A stretch of DNA of 35,002 nucleotides from Thermoanaerobacter uzonensis DSM 18761 (GTDB lineage: Bacteria > Bacillota > Thermoanaerobacteria > Thermoanaerobacterales > Thermoanaerobacteraceae). The notes under the pieces were generated by a model. It saw nothing but the letters and a program-made list of their open reading frames with translations, made no database searches and had not been told where the DNA came from. The position numbers and the translations under genes are program-made. Below, one piece after another: positions 1 through 8,225 of the stretch. Each line of letters starts with the position of its first letter. The stretch's first letter is position 1. Location: contig NZ_FQUR01000012.1 in the NCBI RefSeq assembly GCF_900129115.1, positions 1 to 35,002 of the forward strand, read 5' to 3'.

Positions 1-123
1 GCGGTAAGGAGAATTAAAACGTCTACAAATGAAAAGATAAATAATATTACAGTTTTGAATATAGGGAAAGTAACACCAATATATAGGGTTTTAAGAGCAT
101 TAAAATATGCGCAAGTCATATAA
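1..123 (+). CDS. C-terminal fragment of an unidentified protein (possibly a transposase)
   Basis: The first 40 codons are open in frame 1 and end at TAA (121-123). The translated tail contains [19 protein letters not shown] and finishes KYAQVI. The gene continues beyond the left edge, so neither its start nor its family can be established. Its basic, short tail and the following gene-free 180 bases are compatible with the end of an insertion-sequence transposase, but no terminal repeat or DDE motif is visible here. It could equally be any truncated gene, or a chance open frame of this size. Confidence 0.4.
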   Translation, partial: AVRRIKTSTNEKINNITVLNIGKVTPIYRVLRALKYAQVI

Positions 124-220
124 AAAGCATGATAAGTTGAAGTATTAAATTAACTAAGTTTCAGGGGTTGTCTTAAAAAAATCCTACAGTATCTTGACAC
201 TATCATTTATTCTTCTTCAC

Positions 221-249
221 TTGACATAATAATTAAAAGCATTTACAAT
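221..249 (+). promoter_or_regulatory. sigma-A promoter of the SorC-family regulator
   Basis: TTGACA (221-226) and TACAAT (244-249) are separated by 17 bases. The predicted start near 256-260 leaves a leader of about 45 bases before the ATG at 303, with a GGAGG ribosome site at 292-296. A second TTGACA at 194-199 has no matching -10 box and is not preferred. Confidence 0.7.
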
Positions 250-258
250 TAATTTGTA

Positions 259-286
259 ATTGAACAATTGATATATTTTATGAACA
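259..286 (+). promoter_or_regulatory. candidate SorC-family operator (autoregulatory)
   Basis: ATTGAACAATTGATAT (259-274) is followed by a second TGAACA at 281-286, so the TGAACA units are spaced 20 bases apart, about two helical turns. The 16-base block differs at one position from the block at 10817-10832 upstream of gutM. TTGAACAATTG also recurs at 8611-8621 upstream of srlB. Its place just downstream of the -10 box suggests repression. Assignment to the SorC protein is an inference. Confidence 0.5.
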
Positions 287-302
287 TTTTTGGAGGTTTA
301 TT

Positions 303-1244
303 ATGGAAGAAAATATTCGTTTACTAATAAAAGTAGCGCTTTTATATTACAATGAAAAATTAACGGAACAGGAAATTTCAGCTAGATTAGGAATATCTCG
401 CCCGAAAGTTTCACGTTTATTAAAAAAAGCTTTGGAAATTGGAATTGTTGAAATCAAAATAAATACAAACAATGATTTGACATCTATGGAAAAAGAAATC
501 GAAAAAAAGTATAAATTACAAGAAGTTAAAATTGTAGAATACAAGACAGAAGAAAATGAACTCTTAAAAAAAGAATTGGGCAAAGCAGCAGCAGAATTAT
601 TAGTGAGAATTATTAAAAATGGGGACATAATAGGAGTCTCATGGGGTACTACTATTGCATTAATCCCCCAATTTATTAAGATAAATAAAAAATTAAATAC
701 GTGCTTGTTTGTACCCCTTGTAGCTGGATTAGGACAAGCTCCTTATGAAATACAAGCGAATAATATTGCAATAGAATTTGCAAAAGCATTTGGTGCTAAA
801 TGGCAATTACTTCATGCCCCAGCAATCGTTGAAAATCTAGAAGTAAAAAAAAGTATTTTGTCTGATAGTATGGTAAAAAAATCTTTGGAAATCGCTGCTA
901 AGGCAGATGTTGCAATTGTCGGAATTGGAGGACCAATAAATACTTCTACTATTTTAGAAAGTGGCTATTTCGGAGAAAATGAAATAAATGAACTTAATAG
1001 GGAAGGTGCAATTGGTGATATTTGCTCTAGATTTTTCGATATTAATGGCAATATATGTGAAAGAGCAGAAATTAACAACAGAATAATAGGTATTTCTCTG
1101 GAACAATTAAAGCAAATTAAACGTGTAGTAGGAGTAGCCGGTGGTAAAAATAAAATTCAGGCTATTAAAAGTGCTTTAAAAGGTGGTTATATAAATATTT
1201 TAGTTACTGATACTGTAACAGCCGAAGAATTACTAAAAGATTAA
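303..1244 (+). CDS. SorC/DeoR-family sugar-binding transcriptional regulator
   Basis: The 313-residue length is typical of SorC-family repressors/activators. An N-terminal helix-turn-helix spans residues about 20-42 (LTEQEISARLGISRPKVSRL). The rest, from about residue 55, is the sugar-binding domain related to sugar-phosphate isomerases, with the family-typical DIIGVSWGTT and VGIGGP segments. Family members bind a phosphorylated sugar and control the adjacent catabolic operon. This gene converges on the PTS/dehydrogenase cluster (minus strand, 1322-10800), and its own promoter shares a TGAACA motif with both promoters of that cluster, so it is the likely local regulator. The ATG at 303 has a good GGAGG at suitable spacing. 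Effector and sign of control cannot be read from sequence. Confidence 0.9.
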   Translation: MEENIRLLIKVALLYYNEKLTEQEISARLGISRPKVSRLLKKALEIGIVEIKINTNNDLTSMEKEIEKKYKLQEVKIVEYKTEENELLKKELGKAAAELLVRIIKNGDIIGVSWGTTIALIPQFIKINKKLNTCLFVPLVAGLGQAPYEIQANNIAIEFAKAFGAKWQLLHAPAIVENLEVKKSILSDSMVKKSLEIAAKADVAIVGIGGPINTSTILESGYFGENEINELNREGAIGDICSRFFDINGNICERAEINNRIIGISLEQLKQIKRVVGVAGGKNKIQAIKSALKGGYINILVTDTVTAEELLKD

Positions 1245-1260
1245 ATTTCTTTTAATTTAA

Positions 1261-1316
1261 AAAGATAAGCAAAAGGAAATTCGTATACTTAAATGGAATT
1301 CCTTTTGCTTATCTTT
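1261..1316. terminator. bidirectional intrinsic terminator between the regulator and the catabolic operon
   Basis: AAAGATAAGCAAAAGGAA (1261-1278) and its reverse complement (1299-1316) form an 18-bp stem. A and T runs on either side allow termination from both directions. It lies between the convergent stop codons of the SorC-family gene and the alcohol dehydrogenase. Confidence 0.85.
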
Positions 1317-1321
1317 ATGTG

Positions 1322-2374
1322 TTAGTTTACTGGTTTTATAATTACTTTCAATGCCTTACCACTAGAAGCAAATTCAAAGGCTTCTTTATACTCTGAGATA
1401 TTGAAGGTTGTTGTTATAAGTTTTGATGTATTAATTCTGCCATCTTTAATTAATTTTAATACTTTTTTCATATGAATTACAGTTGAATCAGATGTTCCAT
1501 GTACAAAGAGTTCTTTATAGTGAATGAGATTGCTGTCAATGGAAATATAGGAATTGCCTTTTGAAAGCCCTCCAAAAAAATTTATACGTCCTCGCTTTTT
1601 AGCAACTAATAATGCTTGTTCTTGGGCTTCTCGTGAAGGAGCTGCCACAATCACAACATCAGCACCTTGTCCCTTTGTTACTTTTAATACATTACTTATA
1701 AAATCTTCCTTTTGAGGGTTTATTACTCTATCTGCTATATTTAGCTGTTTAACTATTTCTATTCTATCTTCCAAAATTTCAGAAATTATTACTTCAGCTG
1801 CCCCCAAAATTCTTGCTATAATAGCATGAAATACTCCTACAGGACCAGCTCCTATTATAACTACTGTATCATTCAAACCTACTTGAGATAATTCTTGACC
1901 ATTTAAAACGCAAGAAATAGGTTCTACAATAGCAGCAGCATCATAATTCACATTATCAGGTATCGGTATAACTCCTCCTGTTTTCACCAATTGAGAAGGA
2001 ACTGCTACATACTCAGCAAAACATCCGTCATATTGATATGATAAAGCCGTTTTGTTATCACAAAGGTTCGTAATACCTTTCAAGCAATAATCGCATTTTC
2101 CACAGGGCACTGTAACAGATAATAATACACGATCTCCTATTTTAAAATCATGTACTCCTTGTCCAATTTTTACTATTTCTCCTGCTGCTTCATGTCCTAA
2201 AACCCTTGGTAATGTCATGCCATGAGAAGAACCCCCGGCTTTGACATTTCTCAAATCACTTCCGCATATAGCGCAGGAATGAATTTTCACTAGAAGTTCT
2301 CCTTCTTTAATTTCAGGAATAGGTATATCTTCATACCTTAAATCATTAGGACCATATAATCTCAGAGCTTTCAT
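1322..2374 (-). CDS. zinc-dependent medium-chain alcohol/polyol dehydrogenase
   Basis: The 350-residue protein is an MDR-family dehydrogenase of the sorbitol / galactitol-1-phosphate dehydrogenase type. Catalytic zinc ligands are visible as Cys37, His61-Glu62 and Glu151. The structural zinc Cys91, Cys94, Cys97 and Cys105 are all present. The Rossmann motif GAGPVG lies at about 175-180. Known relatives oxidise a polyol or polyol phosphate to a ketose with NAD(P)+. As the last gene of a glucitol-type PTS operon, a phosphorylated polyol is the likely substrate, but related enzymes also act on butanediol or threonine, so specificity is open. Start chosen at ATG 2374, preceded by AAAGG. It follows the aldolase gene by 23 bases. 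Confidence 0.9.
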   Translation of the reverse strand: MKALRLYGPNDLRYEDIPIPEIKEGELLVKIHSCAICGSDLRNVKAGGSSHGMTLPRVLGHEAAGEIVKIGQGVHDFKIGDRVLLSVTVPCGKCDYCLKGITNLCDNKTALSYQYDGCFAEYVAVPSQLVKTGGVIPIPDNVNYDAAAIVEPISCVLNGQELSQVGLNDTVVIIGAGPVGVFHAIIARILGAAEVIISEILEDRIEIVKQLNIADRVINPQKEDFISNVLKVTKGQGADVVIVAAPSREAQEQALLVAKKRGRINFFGGLSKGNSYISIDSNLIHYKELFVHGTSDSTVIHMKKVLKLIKDGRINTSKLITTTFNISEYKEAFEFASSGKALKVIIKPVN

Positions 2375-2397
2375 AATCCATCAATCCTTTTTATTTT

Positions 2398-3246
2398 TTA
2401 GGCTCTATTCGAGCTACCACATAATTCTATTTTACTTTTTACTAATTCTTTCATAAATAACAATGGTTTTTCGAATATTTCAGAAAGAGCTACATATTCA
2501 TTAGCTGTAGCAATAGTTTCTTTTATTCCTTTTATAAAAGCGACTCGTAACTCTGTTGCAATATTTACTTTTGATATTCCTGTAATAATTGCCTCTTTAA
2601 CCTGTTCTTCAGGAGTATATGAACCACCATGAAGCACCAACGGAGTTTCTGTAATCTTTGCTATTTCTTTTAATCTAGGAATATCTAAATGAGGGTCTCC
2701 TTTATAAAGCCCATGTGCCGTCCCTATTGCTACAGCCAAAGCATCGACCTGTGTCTCTTTTACAAACTTATCAACTTCTTTGGGAATTGTCAAAAAACTC
2801 ATTATAGTTTCTTCGCTGTCTGAAAGTCCAACACCAACATGGCCTAATTCAGCTTCTACAGTTATTCCAGCAGAATGTGCGAGTTTAACAACTTGGCGTG
2901 TAATTTCAATATTTTTCTCTAAAGGAAGTGTAGAAGCATCTATCATTACCGAATTAAATCCTAAAGAAACATATTTTATCACAGTTTCTATATCAGGCCC
3001 ATGATCTAAATGCAAACAAATTGGAATTCTAGAATGCGCCGCCACTTCTTTTATCATCGGAACAATATAACGTAAGTACCCATCTTTCACATCCGTATCC
3101 AAAATCATTACAATAATTGGAGATCTTAATTCTTCTGCTGTTTCTGCAACCGCTTTAAAAGTAGTTAAGTCATTAACATCAAACGCAGGAACTGCATATT
3201 TATTTTTGCGCGTCTCTGCTAGAATTTCTCGTAAATTAACAAGCAT
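2398..3246 (-). CDS. class II (zinc) fructose-bisphosphate/tagatose-bisphosphate-type aldolase
   Basis: The 282-residue length fits the short class II aldolases (GatY, KbaY, IolJ, FbaA types), which split a ketose phosphate into dihydroxyacetone phosphate and an aldehyde. Zinc and catalytic residues are recognisable: Asp81-His82 in LHLDHG, Glu133 in EAELGHVG, His178 in AIGTAHGLY and His206 in LVLHGGS, followed by the GISKVNIATELR phosphate-binding segment. It sits between the zinc-ribbon gene and the alcohol dehydrogenase in the PTS-linked operon. No kinase that would make a bisphosphate is present nearby, so the true substrate may be a monophosphate or may be phosphorylated by a kinase encoded elsewhere. 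The ATG at 3246 has AGAGAGG upstream. Confidence 0.9.
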   Translation of the reverse strand: MLVNLREILAETRKNKYAVPAFDVNDLTTFKAVAETAEELRSPIIVMILDTDVKDGYLRYIVPMIKEVAAHSRIPICLHLDHGPDIETVIKYVSLGFNSVMIDASTLPLEKNIEITRQVVKLAHSAGITVEAELGHVGVGLSDSEETIMSFLTIPKEVDKFVKETQVDALAVAIGTAHGLYKGDPHLDIPRLKEIAKITETPLVLHGGSYTPEEQVKEAIITGISKVNIATELRVAFIKGIKETIATANEYVALSEIFEKPLLFMKELVKSKIELCGSSNRA

Positions 3247-3266
3247 TTTATCAATCCTCTCTTTAC

Positions 3267-3596
3267 TTATTCTTCATTCTTCTTTTTAGACTTAGCAATG
3301 TCTTTAACTTCTCCCAATAATCTATAAGGTTTCGTAATTATCCTTGCAGGTAAAGAAAAGAGAAAATCAGTAATATCTTTTTGGAGTTCTTCTGTCATCC
3401 TTTGGGGCTTAGTTAATATCCTTTCTATGAATTCCTCCGTAAAATTTTTCTTTGCACTCTCTTCATTTATTTCCAATTCTGTACCACATTTCTCACATTT
3501 AATTCTTTTTATTGTATCTCCTTCATAAGTTATAGTATGTTCTGTCTCCTCATTGCAGTGAAGGCAATAAAGCATCCCTTTCATATAAGTGTACAT
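3267..3596 (-). CDS. small zinc-ribbon protein (resembles the uncharacterised 'bh protein' family)
   Basis: The 109-residue protein has an N-terminal zinc ribbon made of Cys11-x2-Cys14 and Cys34-x2-Cys37. A charged helical C-terminal half follows (residues 50-109), with repeated basic and acidic residues. No catalytic motif is visible. The ATG at 3596 is preferred because AGGAAG lies 8 bases upstream; an upstream GTG at 3605 has no spacing from that site. It is encoded directly after E2, where an E3 (lipoamide dehydrogenase) gene would often be found. I recall similar proteins annotated only as 'bh protein' in Bacillus. A role in metal or thiol handling for the dehydrogenase complex would be speculation. 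Confidence 0.75.
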   Translation of the reverse strand: MYTYMKGMLYCLHCNEETEHTITYEGDTIKRIKCEKCGTELEINEESAKKNFTEEFIERILTKPQRMTEELQKDITDFLFSLPARIITKPYRLLGEVKDIAKSKKKNEE

Positions 3597-3624
3597 GTCT
3601 ATCACTTCCTAATTTTTTTCATAA

Positions 3625-4848
3625 TTATAGCATAAGTTGTAGTGGGTCTTCTAATATTTCTTTTATTCTCTTTAAAAATTTTGCTGCTAAAGCTCCATCT
3701 ATTACTCTATGGTCTGATGACAATGTCACTTCCATTATTGGCTTTATTTCAATTTGTCCGTTTTGTACCATCGGCATGTCTTTTATTTTGCCTACAGCAA
3801 GTATTGCCACTTCCGGTTGGTTTATTATTGCCGTAAATCTTGTTACATCAAACATTCCAAGATTTGATATTGTAAAACTGCCACCACTGTATTCGTCTGG
3901 GGTGAGTTTTCCTTCTCTTGCTTTTTCTATAAGTTGCCTTTCTTCATATGCTATTTCGCTTAAACCTTTTTTGTCAGCTTCTCTTATCACTGGAACTATT
4001 AACCCTTCTTCTAATGCTACAGCAAGTCCTATGTTTATTTGGTCTTTTAAAATTATTTGGTCATTATCCACAAAGGAGTTTATTATAGGATATTTTTTTA
4101 TTGCTAAAGCTACAGCTTTTATTATAAAGGTGTTTATGGATATTTTTGCGTTTTGTACTTTTTCGCTTAGAGTCTCTCTCAGTTTTAAAACTTCTTCCAT
4201 ATTTATCTCCATTGTCACATAATAGTGAGGCGCAATATTCATGCTTTTCTGCATCTTATCTGCAATTATTCCCCTCATGCCTGTAAGCAATATTGTTTTT
4301 GTATAGGAAACTGGTTGAGACTTTGGTTCTTCTTGAGTTGGTAGCTTTCTTTGTTGTAAGTTTTTAAGGTATTCTTCTACATCTTTTCTCTGAATCCTGC
4401 CAGAAGGTCCACTTCCTTTTATTTGTGTTAGGTCTATTCCGTGTTCTTTTGCTATTTTCCTTGCTACAGGGGTTGCTCTTGGTTTTGTAGGTTTTAAGGT
4501 TTGCTGTTGTTCTAAGATAGGTTCTTTGGCTTCTACTGCTTCTTTTTGTTGAGGCTCTTTTTGTTCTTCTACAACGTTTGATTGTTTTAATAGGTCTTCT
4601 ATGTTTTCGCCTTGTTGTCCTATTATTGCTATTGGCTGGTTTACTTGCACTGTTTCTCCTTCTTTTGCAAGTATTTTTAAAAGAACTCCACTGAAGGAGG
4701 CTTCTTCTTCCATTGTGACTTTATCTGTTTCTATTTCTAAAAGCGGTTCTCCCTGTGCTACTCGTTCCCCTTCATTCTTTAACCATTTTGTTATTTTGCC
4801 ACTTGTCATTGTCATTCCTAGTTTGGGCATTGTGACTATGTTTGCCAT
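3625..4848 (-). CDS. acoC: E2 component, dihydrolipoamide acyltransferase of a 2-oxoacid/acetoin dehydrogenase
   Basis: The 407-residue protein has the three canonical E2 parts. A single lipoyl domain covers residues 1-77, with lipoyl Lys43 in ETDKV. A peripheral-subunit-binding domain lies at about 122-163 (RATPVARKIAKEHGIDL). The catalytic acyltransferase domain has HRVIDG (His380, Asp384) near the C terminus. A Gln/Glu/Lys-rich linker (about 85-120) joins the first two. The ATG at 4848, with AGAGGTGA just upstream, is preferred over an in-frame start at 4869. Known E2s transfer the acyl group from E1 to CoA. E1-beta ends 10 bases upstream. Lipoylation enzymes are not in the window. The acoC label reflects the acetoin-type E1 neighbours; function in another 2-oxoacid complex is possible. 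Confidence 0.9.
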   Translation of the reverse strand: MANIVTMPKLGMTMTSGKITKWLKNEGERVAQGEPLLEIETDKVTMEEEASFSGVLLKILAKEGETVQVNQPIAIIGQQGENIEDLLKQSNVVEEQKEPQQKEAVEAKEPILEQQQTLKPTKPRATPVARKIAKEHGIDLTQIKGSGPSGRIQRKDVEEYLKNLQQRKLPTQEEPKSQPVSYTKTILLTGMRGIIADKMQKSMNIAPHYYVTMEINMEEVLKLRETLSEKVQNAKISINTFIIKAVALAIKKYPIINSFVDNDQIILKDQINIGLAVALEEGLIVPVIREADKKGLSEIAYEERQLIEKAREGKLTPDEYSGGSFTISNLGMFDVTRFTAIINQPEVAILAVGKIKDMPMVQNGQIEIKPIMEVTLSSDHRVIDGALAAKFLKRIKEILEDPLQLML

Positions 4849-4858
4849 TGTATCACCT

Positions 4859-5836
4859 CTATTTATCAAATATGCTTCTTACTTTCTGTACTATATATTC
4901 TGTTTGAGGTACAGCCGCTCTTTCTAATTGTGGGTTGTAGGGTATTGGTACATTTTTACCTGCTAATCTTTGTATTGGATAATCTAAATAGTCAAAGGCT
5001 TCACTTTCTACTAATTTTGATAATACTTCTGCTCCCCAACCGTAATTTTTGTTGTCATCTTCTACTATTAGTATTTTACCTGTCTTTATTGCTGATTTAA
5101 CTATTGTTTCTTCATCCAATGGAGACAGACTTTTTATGTCTATGACTTCTGCGTCTATTCCATAGGTTTTGAGTTCTTCTGCCGCTTCCAAAGACCTTGG
5201 AACTGTTATAGACCCAGCTATTATGGTTATGTCTTTTCCTTCTCTTTTTACTTCGGCTTTCCCTATGGGTACAATGTAGTCCTCTTCTGGCACTTCTCCT
5301 TTTGTCCAGTATAAGAGTTTATGCTCGAAAAATAGTACTGGATTATCATCTCTTACAGCTGCTTTCAGCATCCCTTTTACGTCATAAGGTGTTGCTGGCA
5401 TTACTACTTTCAACCCTGGAATATGTGCAAATATTGCAGGAAAACTTTGAGAGTGTTGGGCTGCTGCCCCCGTACCTGAACCCATAGGTGTCCTTATTAC
5501 CATCGGTACTTTTAATTGACCTCCTGTCATGTACCTCAGTTTAGCCGCTTGGTTTACTATCCATTCCATAGGAAAAGTTAAAAAATCCGAAAACATTATT
5601 TCTACTATTGGTCGCATTCCTACTAGTGCCGCACCTACCGCTGCCCCTACTATTCCTGCTTCAGATATTGGGGTTTCTATTAGCTTGTCTTTGTATTTTT
5701 CATACATTCCTTTGGTAACACCAAAAGCTCCTCCGTATATCCCAATATCTTCTCCCATCATAAAGACATTAGGATCTCTGTCAAATTCTTCTCTTATGGC
5801 TTCTGCTAATGCATCTATATAGAGCTTTTCTGTCAT
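4859..5836 (-). CDS. acoB: E1-beta subunit, acetoin/2-oxoacid dehydrogenase (transketolase-like)
   Basis: The 325-residue protein covers the pyrimidine-binding and C-terminal transketolase domains of an E1-beta subunit. Landmarks are FMMGEDIGIYGGAFGVT near residue 25, ETPISEAGIVGAAVGAAL around 55-75 and GTGAAAQHSQSFPAIFAH around 125. With E1-alpha it forms the thiamine-diphosphate enzyme that decarboxylates a 2-oxoacid or cleaves acetoin. The start at ATG 5836 has a strong AAGGAGGGA; an upstream in-frame ATG at 5863 would overlap E1-alpha. The gap to E1-alpha is 13 bases. AcoB, PdhB and BkdAB subunits are hard to separate by eye, so the substrate remains open. Confidence 0.9.
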   Translation of the reverse strand: MTEKLYIDALAEAIREEFDRDPNVFMMGEDIGIYGGAFGVTKGMYEKYKDKLIETPISEAGIVGAAVGAALVGMRPIVEIMFSDFLTFPMEWIVNQAAKLRYMTGGQLKVPMVIRTPMGSGTGAAAQHSQSFPAIFAHIPGLKVVMPATPYDVKGMLKAAVRDDNPVLFFEHKLLYWTKGEVPEEDYIVPIGKAEVKREGKDITIIAGSITVPRSLEAAEELKTYGIDAEVIDIKSLSPLDEETIVKSAIKTGKILIVEDDNKNYGWGAEVLSKLVESEAFDYLDYPIQRLAGKNVPIPYNPQLERAAVPQTEYIVQKVRSIFDK

Positions 5837-5849
5837 TGTTTCTCCCTCC

Positions 5850-6809
5850 TTATGCATAAACATATTTTGCTAGGTCTTCTATTCGTGGATCAGGACTATT
5901 TATTGCAAATTGATACGCTTCTTCTATTTCCTGCTCTACTTTTTTGTTTATCTCTTCCAGCTCATCTTTTGTTATATCTGTGGTTTCTTCGAGGTATTTT
6001 TCAAATCTCTTTATTGGGTCTTTTTTCTTCCATTCTTCTTCCTCTTCTCTTGTCCTATAAACCCTTGGATCGCTCTTGGAATGGCCTAACCATCTGTATG
6101 TTTTGCTCTCTATTAGTGTAGCCCCTTCACCTCTTCTTGCTCTATCTACCGCCTCTTTTACTGCTTTGTATACTTCTACTATGTCATTGCCATCTACTAT
6201 TACACCAGGCATGTTGTAGGACTCTGCTCTTTGGGCTATATCTTTTACTGCTGTGGATTTAGATACTGGATTTGACATTCCATAAAGGTTGTTTTCGCAT
6301 ATATACACAACTGGAAGTTTCCATAAACCCGCCATGTTTAGCGATTCGTGAAACACTCCTTCGTTTGCTGCCCCATCTCCAAAAAAGCAAATGGTGACTT
6401 TGTTGTCCTTTTTCAATTTTGATGCTAAAGCGGCTCCTGTTGCTATTGGTATTCCTCCCGCTACTATTCCATTGGCTCCTAAATTACCAGTAGAAACATC
6501 TACTATATGCATGGAGCCTCCTCTTCCTTTGCAGTAGCCTGTCTCTTTGCCTAATAGTTCTGCCATCATTTTTTTAAGGTCTGCTCCCTTTGCGATTGTA
6601 TGTCCGTGTCCTCTATGAGTACTTGTTATATAGTCATCTGGGTTTAAAGCTGCACATGCTCCTACCGCCGTTGCTTCTTCTCCTACGTATAGATGGCATG
6701 TCCCCCATATCATATTTTTCTTGAAAAGTTCGTCTACTTTTAATTCAAATTGCCTTATTTCTACCATCTTTTGATACATCCATAGCAATTTTTCTTTTGA
6801 TAGTTCCAT
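5850..6809 (-). CDS. acoA: E1-alpha subunit, acetoin/2-oxoacid dehydrogenase (thiamine diphosphate-dependent)
   Basis: The 319-residue protein shows the thiamine-diphosphate motif, GDGAANEG (144-151) through ENN (172-174). The stretches THRGHGH (64-70), CKGRGGSMH (93-101) and GNLGANGIVAGG (108-119) look most like acetoin dehydrogenase alpha (AcoA) and related E1 subunits. It is the first gene of the E1-alpha/E1-beta/E2 set. It lies 122 bases after the SAF-domain oxidoreductase on the same strand, with GGAGG upstream of ATG 6809. That 122-base gap has a TATAAT at about 6870-6875 (minus) without a clear -35 box, so co-transcription with the PTS operon is likely but not proven. Confidence 0.9.
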   Translation of the reverse strand: MELSKEKLLWMYQKMVEIRQFELKVDELFKKNMIWGTCHLYVGEEATAVGACAALNPDDYITSTHRGHGHTIAKGADLKKMMAELLGKETGYCKGRGGSMHIVDVSTGNLGANGIVAGGIPIATGAALASKLKKDNKVTICFFGDGAANEGVFHESLNMAGLWKLPVVYICENNLYGMSNPVSKSTAVKDIAQRAESYNMPGVIVDGNDIVEVYKAVKEAVDRARRGEGATLIESKTYRWLGHSKSDPRVYRTREEEEEWKKKDPIKRFEKYLEETTDITKDELEEINKKVEQEIEEAYQFAINSPDPRIEDLAKYVYA

Positions 6810-6931
6810 AGGTTAAAACCTCCTTTTTCCCTTTTTGTGTTCCCTTCTTCAGGTGCTATGCATATGAATTATAAGACTTTGTCTCCCGTGTTGATGAATT
6901 AATGAAGCTTATTGAGAAATTGATAAATTTG

Positions 6932-8224
6932 TTACCCAAGTAAAGAATCTTGTAACTTACGCAATTGAACTACTATAGAATTATTATCTAATTCTACATC
7001 ATCATAAGTTATTATTTCGTCTTTCTTTATGTTTCGCTTAACCTTTGTATTTTTATTAACTAATCCTATTGGTAAAGCATTTATAACTTTTGCACTTTCA
7101 TATTTTTCTATTAAACCATAAATAGTATACATGCCTATACCATCTAAAAATTCTCCTTCTTTTAGATCTCTTTTAGCAACAGCAACTGTTTCTGAAAATG
7201 GTTTTCCTTTAGGAGCAATAGTATGCTCATGATAAATGTAAGCACGAACTGCAGAAATTGGAGTTTCTATGCTTGTAAGATGGTAAGGTCTATAAAGAAG
7301 ATAATTAGGACCTTCTCCCATTTTTAAATATCGCAATTCTTCATTGATAGCTTCCAGAGAAGTCCTTACTATTACAAAAACCCCAGGAGCAACTCCATTT
7401 ACATATTCAACCACTTTATAAGAATTTAAAACTCCTCCCTCTTTTGTCAACTTAAGTATATCAACTAAATTCTCCCATTTTCCATTTACACCATGCATAC
7501 CTCTTACATCTGGTAAAAAACCAGTAGCATTAGACACACATGTCATTTCTACCATTGTTTTTGTGCCATCTACAAAAGATGTAAGCATTTTAGGATTTGC
7601 TTTTTCTTTTTGAGCACGTTCTATTTGCGAATCGGGAATTGCATGCCTATCAACAGGATTATTTTTTCCCTTTCCTATTACAAGAACTTCAAATCCTAGC
7701 CCATCTGCAAAATCATATAACTCTTTTACAGCACCAGGTTCATCGCCTGCTGAGACAGTATAAACTACTCCCGCACTATCAGCCATCTTTTTAAGAATGG
7801 GACCTATAGTTACATCAGTTTCAACATTAAGCATTACAATATGTTTTCGATTAAGAACAGCACTATAAGCTACTCTCGCACCTACTTCTGGAACACCAGT
7901 AGCTTCTATTACTACATCCACGCTAGGAGTAGAGGTAACAATTTCTGCATATTTTGTTACAACAAAATATCCATGTTCGATAAATCTTTGTGCTTCTTTT
8001 ATATCGTCTGCTACTTTTATATCTTCTTCTTTAATTCCAGCTAATATATAAGCATTTATTGCATTTTCTAATATAATATCTGAAACTATACAAGCTTTTA
8101 TACCCTTCATTAAAAACATTTGACTTACCATACCTCTACCCATTTGCCCTGCTCCAACAAGTCCAATGTTAATAAACTTTCCTTCTGATTCTAATTTTTC
8201 TAAGTGATAATTCAAATTTAACAT
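6932..8224 (-). CDS. NAD(P)-dependent oxidoreductase with C-terminal SAF domain (COG4091, 'homoserine dehydrogenase-like')
   Basis: The 430-residue protein has an N-terminal Rossmann fold with the dinucleotide motif GLVGAGQMGRG (21-31). A central catalytic-type region follows, including VSAGDEPGAVKELYDF, and then a C-terminal SAF-like domain of about 90 residues (VAKRDLKEGEFLDGIGMYT onward). This architecture matches COG4091, annotated as predicted homoserine dehydrogenase but commonly found beside carbohydrate genes. Here it follows srlB of a glucitol-type PTS, so it probably acts on the imported compound or its product rather than on homoserine. The ATG at 8224 has AGGATGG 8 bases upstream. 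The srlB stop overlaps the alternative start at 8236. The reaction is unknown. Confidence 0.85.
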   Translation of the reverse strand: MLNLNYHLEKLESEGKFINIGLVGAGQMGRGMVSQMFLMKGIKACIVSDIILENAINAYILAGIKEEDIKVADDIKEAQRFIEHGYFVVTKYAEIVTSTPSVDVVIEATGVPEVGARVAYSAVLNRKHIVMLNVETDVTIGPILKKMADSAGVVYTVSAGDEPGAVKELYDFADGLGFEVLVIGKGKNNPVDRHAIPDSQIERAQKEKANPKMLTSFVDGTKTMVEMTCVSNATGFLPDVRGMHGVNGKWENLVDILKLTKEGGVLNSYKVVEYVNGVAPGVFVIVRTSLEAINEELRYLKMGEGPNYLLYRPYHLTSIETPISAVRAYIYHEHTIAPKGKPFSETVAVAKRDLKEGEFLDGIGMYTIYGLIEKYESAKVINALPIGLVNKNTKVKRNIKKDEIITYDDVELDNNSIVVQLRKLQDSLLG

Positions 8225-8225
8225 A

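Noticed and set aside
194-199. TTGACA as an alternative -35 for the SorC gene
   Set aside because: No acceptable -10 box at 16-18 bases; the TTGACA at 221 has a good partner.
1-302. Complete insertion sequence at the left edge
   Set aside because: Only a possible C-terminal tail is visible; no paired inverted repeat or target duplication can be identified in the window.
3642-6121. Several plus-strand open frames opposite E2 and E1 genes
   Set aside because: They are hydrophobic shadow translations of conserved genes, with no start signals.
6810-6931. Separate promoter for the E1/E2 genes
   Set aside because: A TATAAT exists on the minus strand at about 6870-6875, but no convincing -35 or operator-like TGAACA accompanies it.
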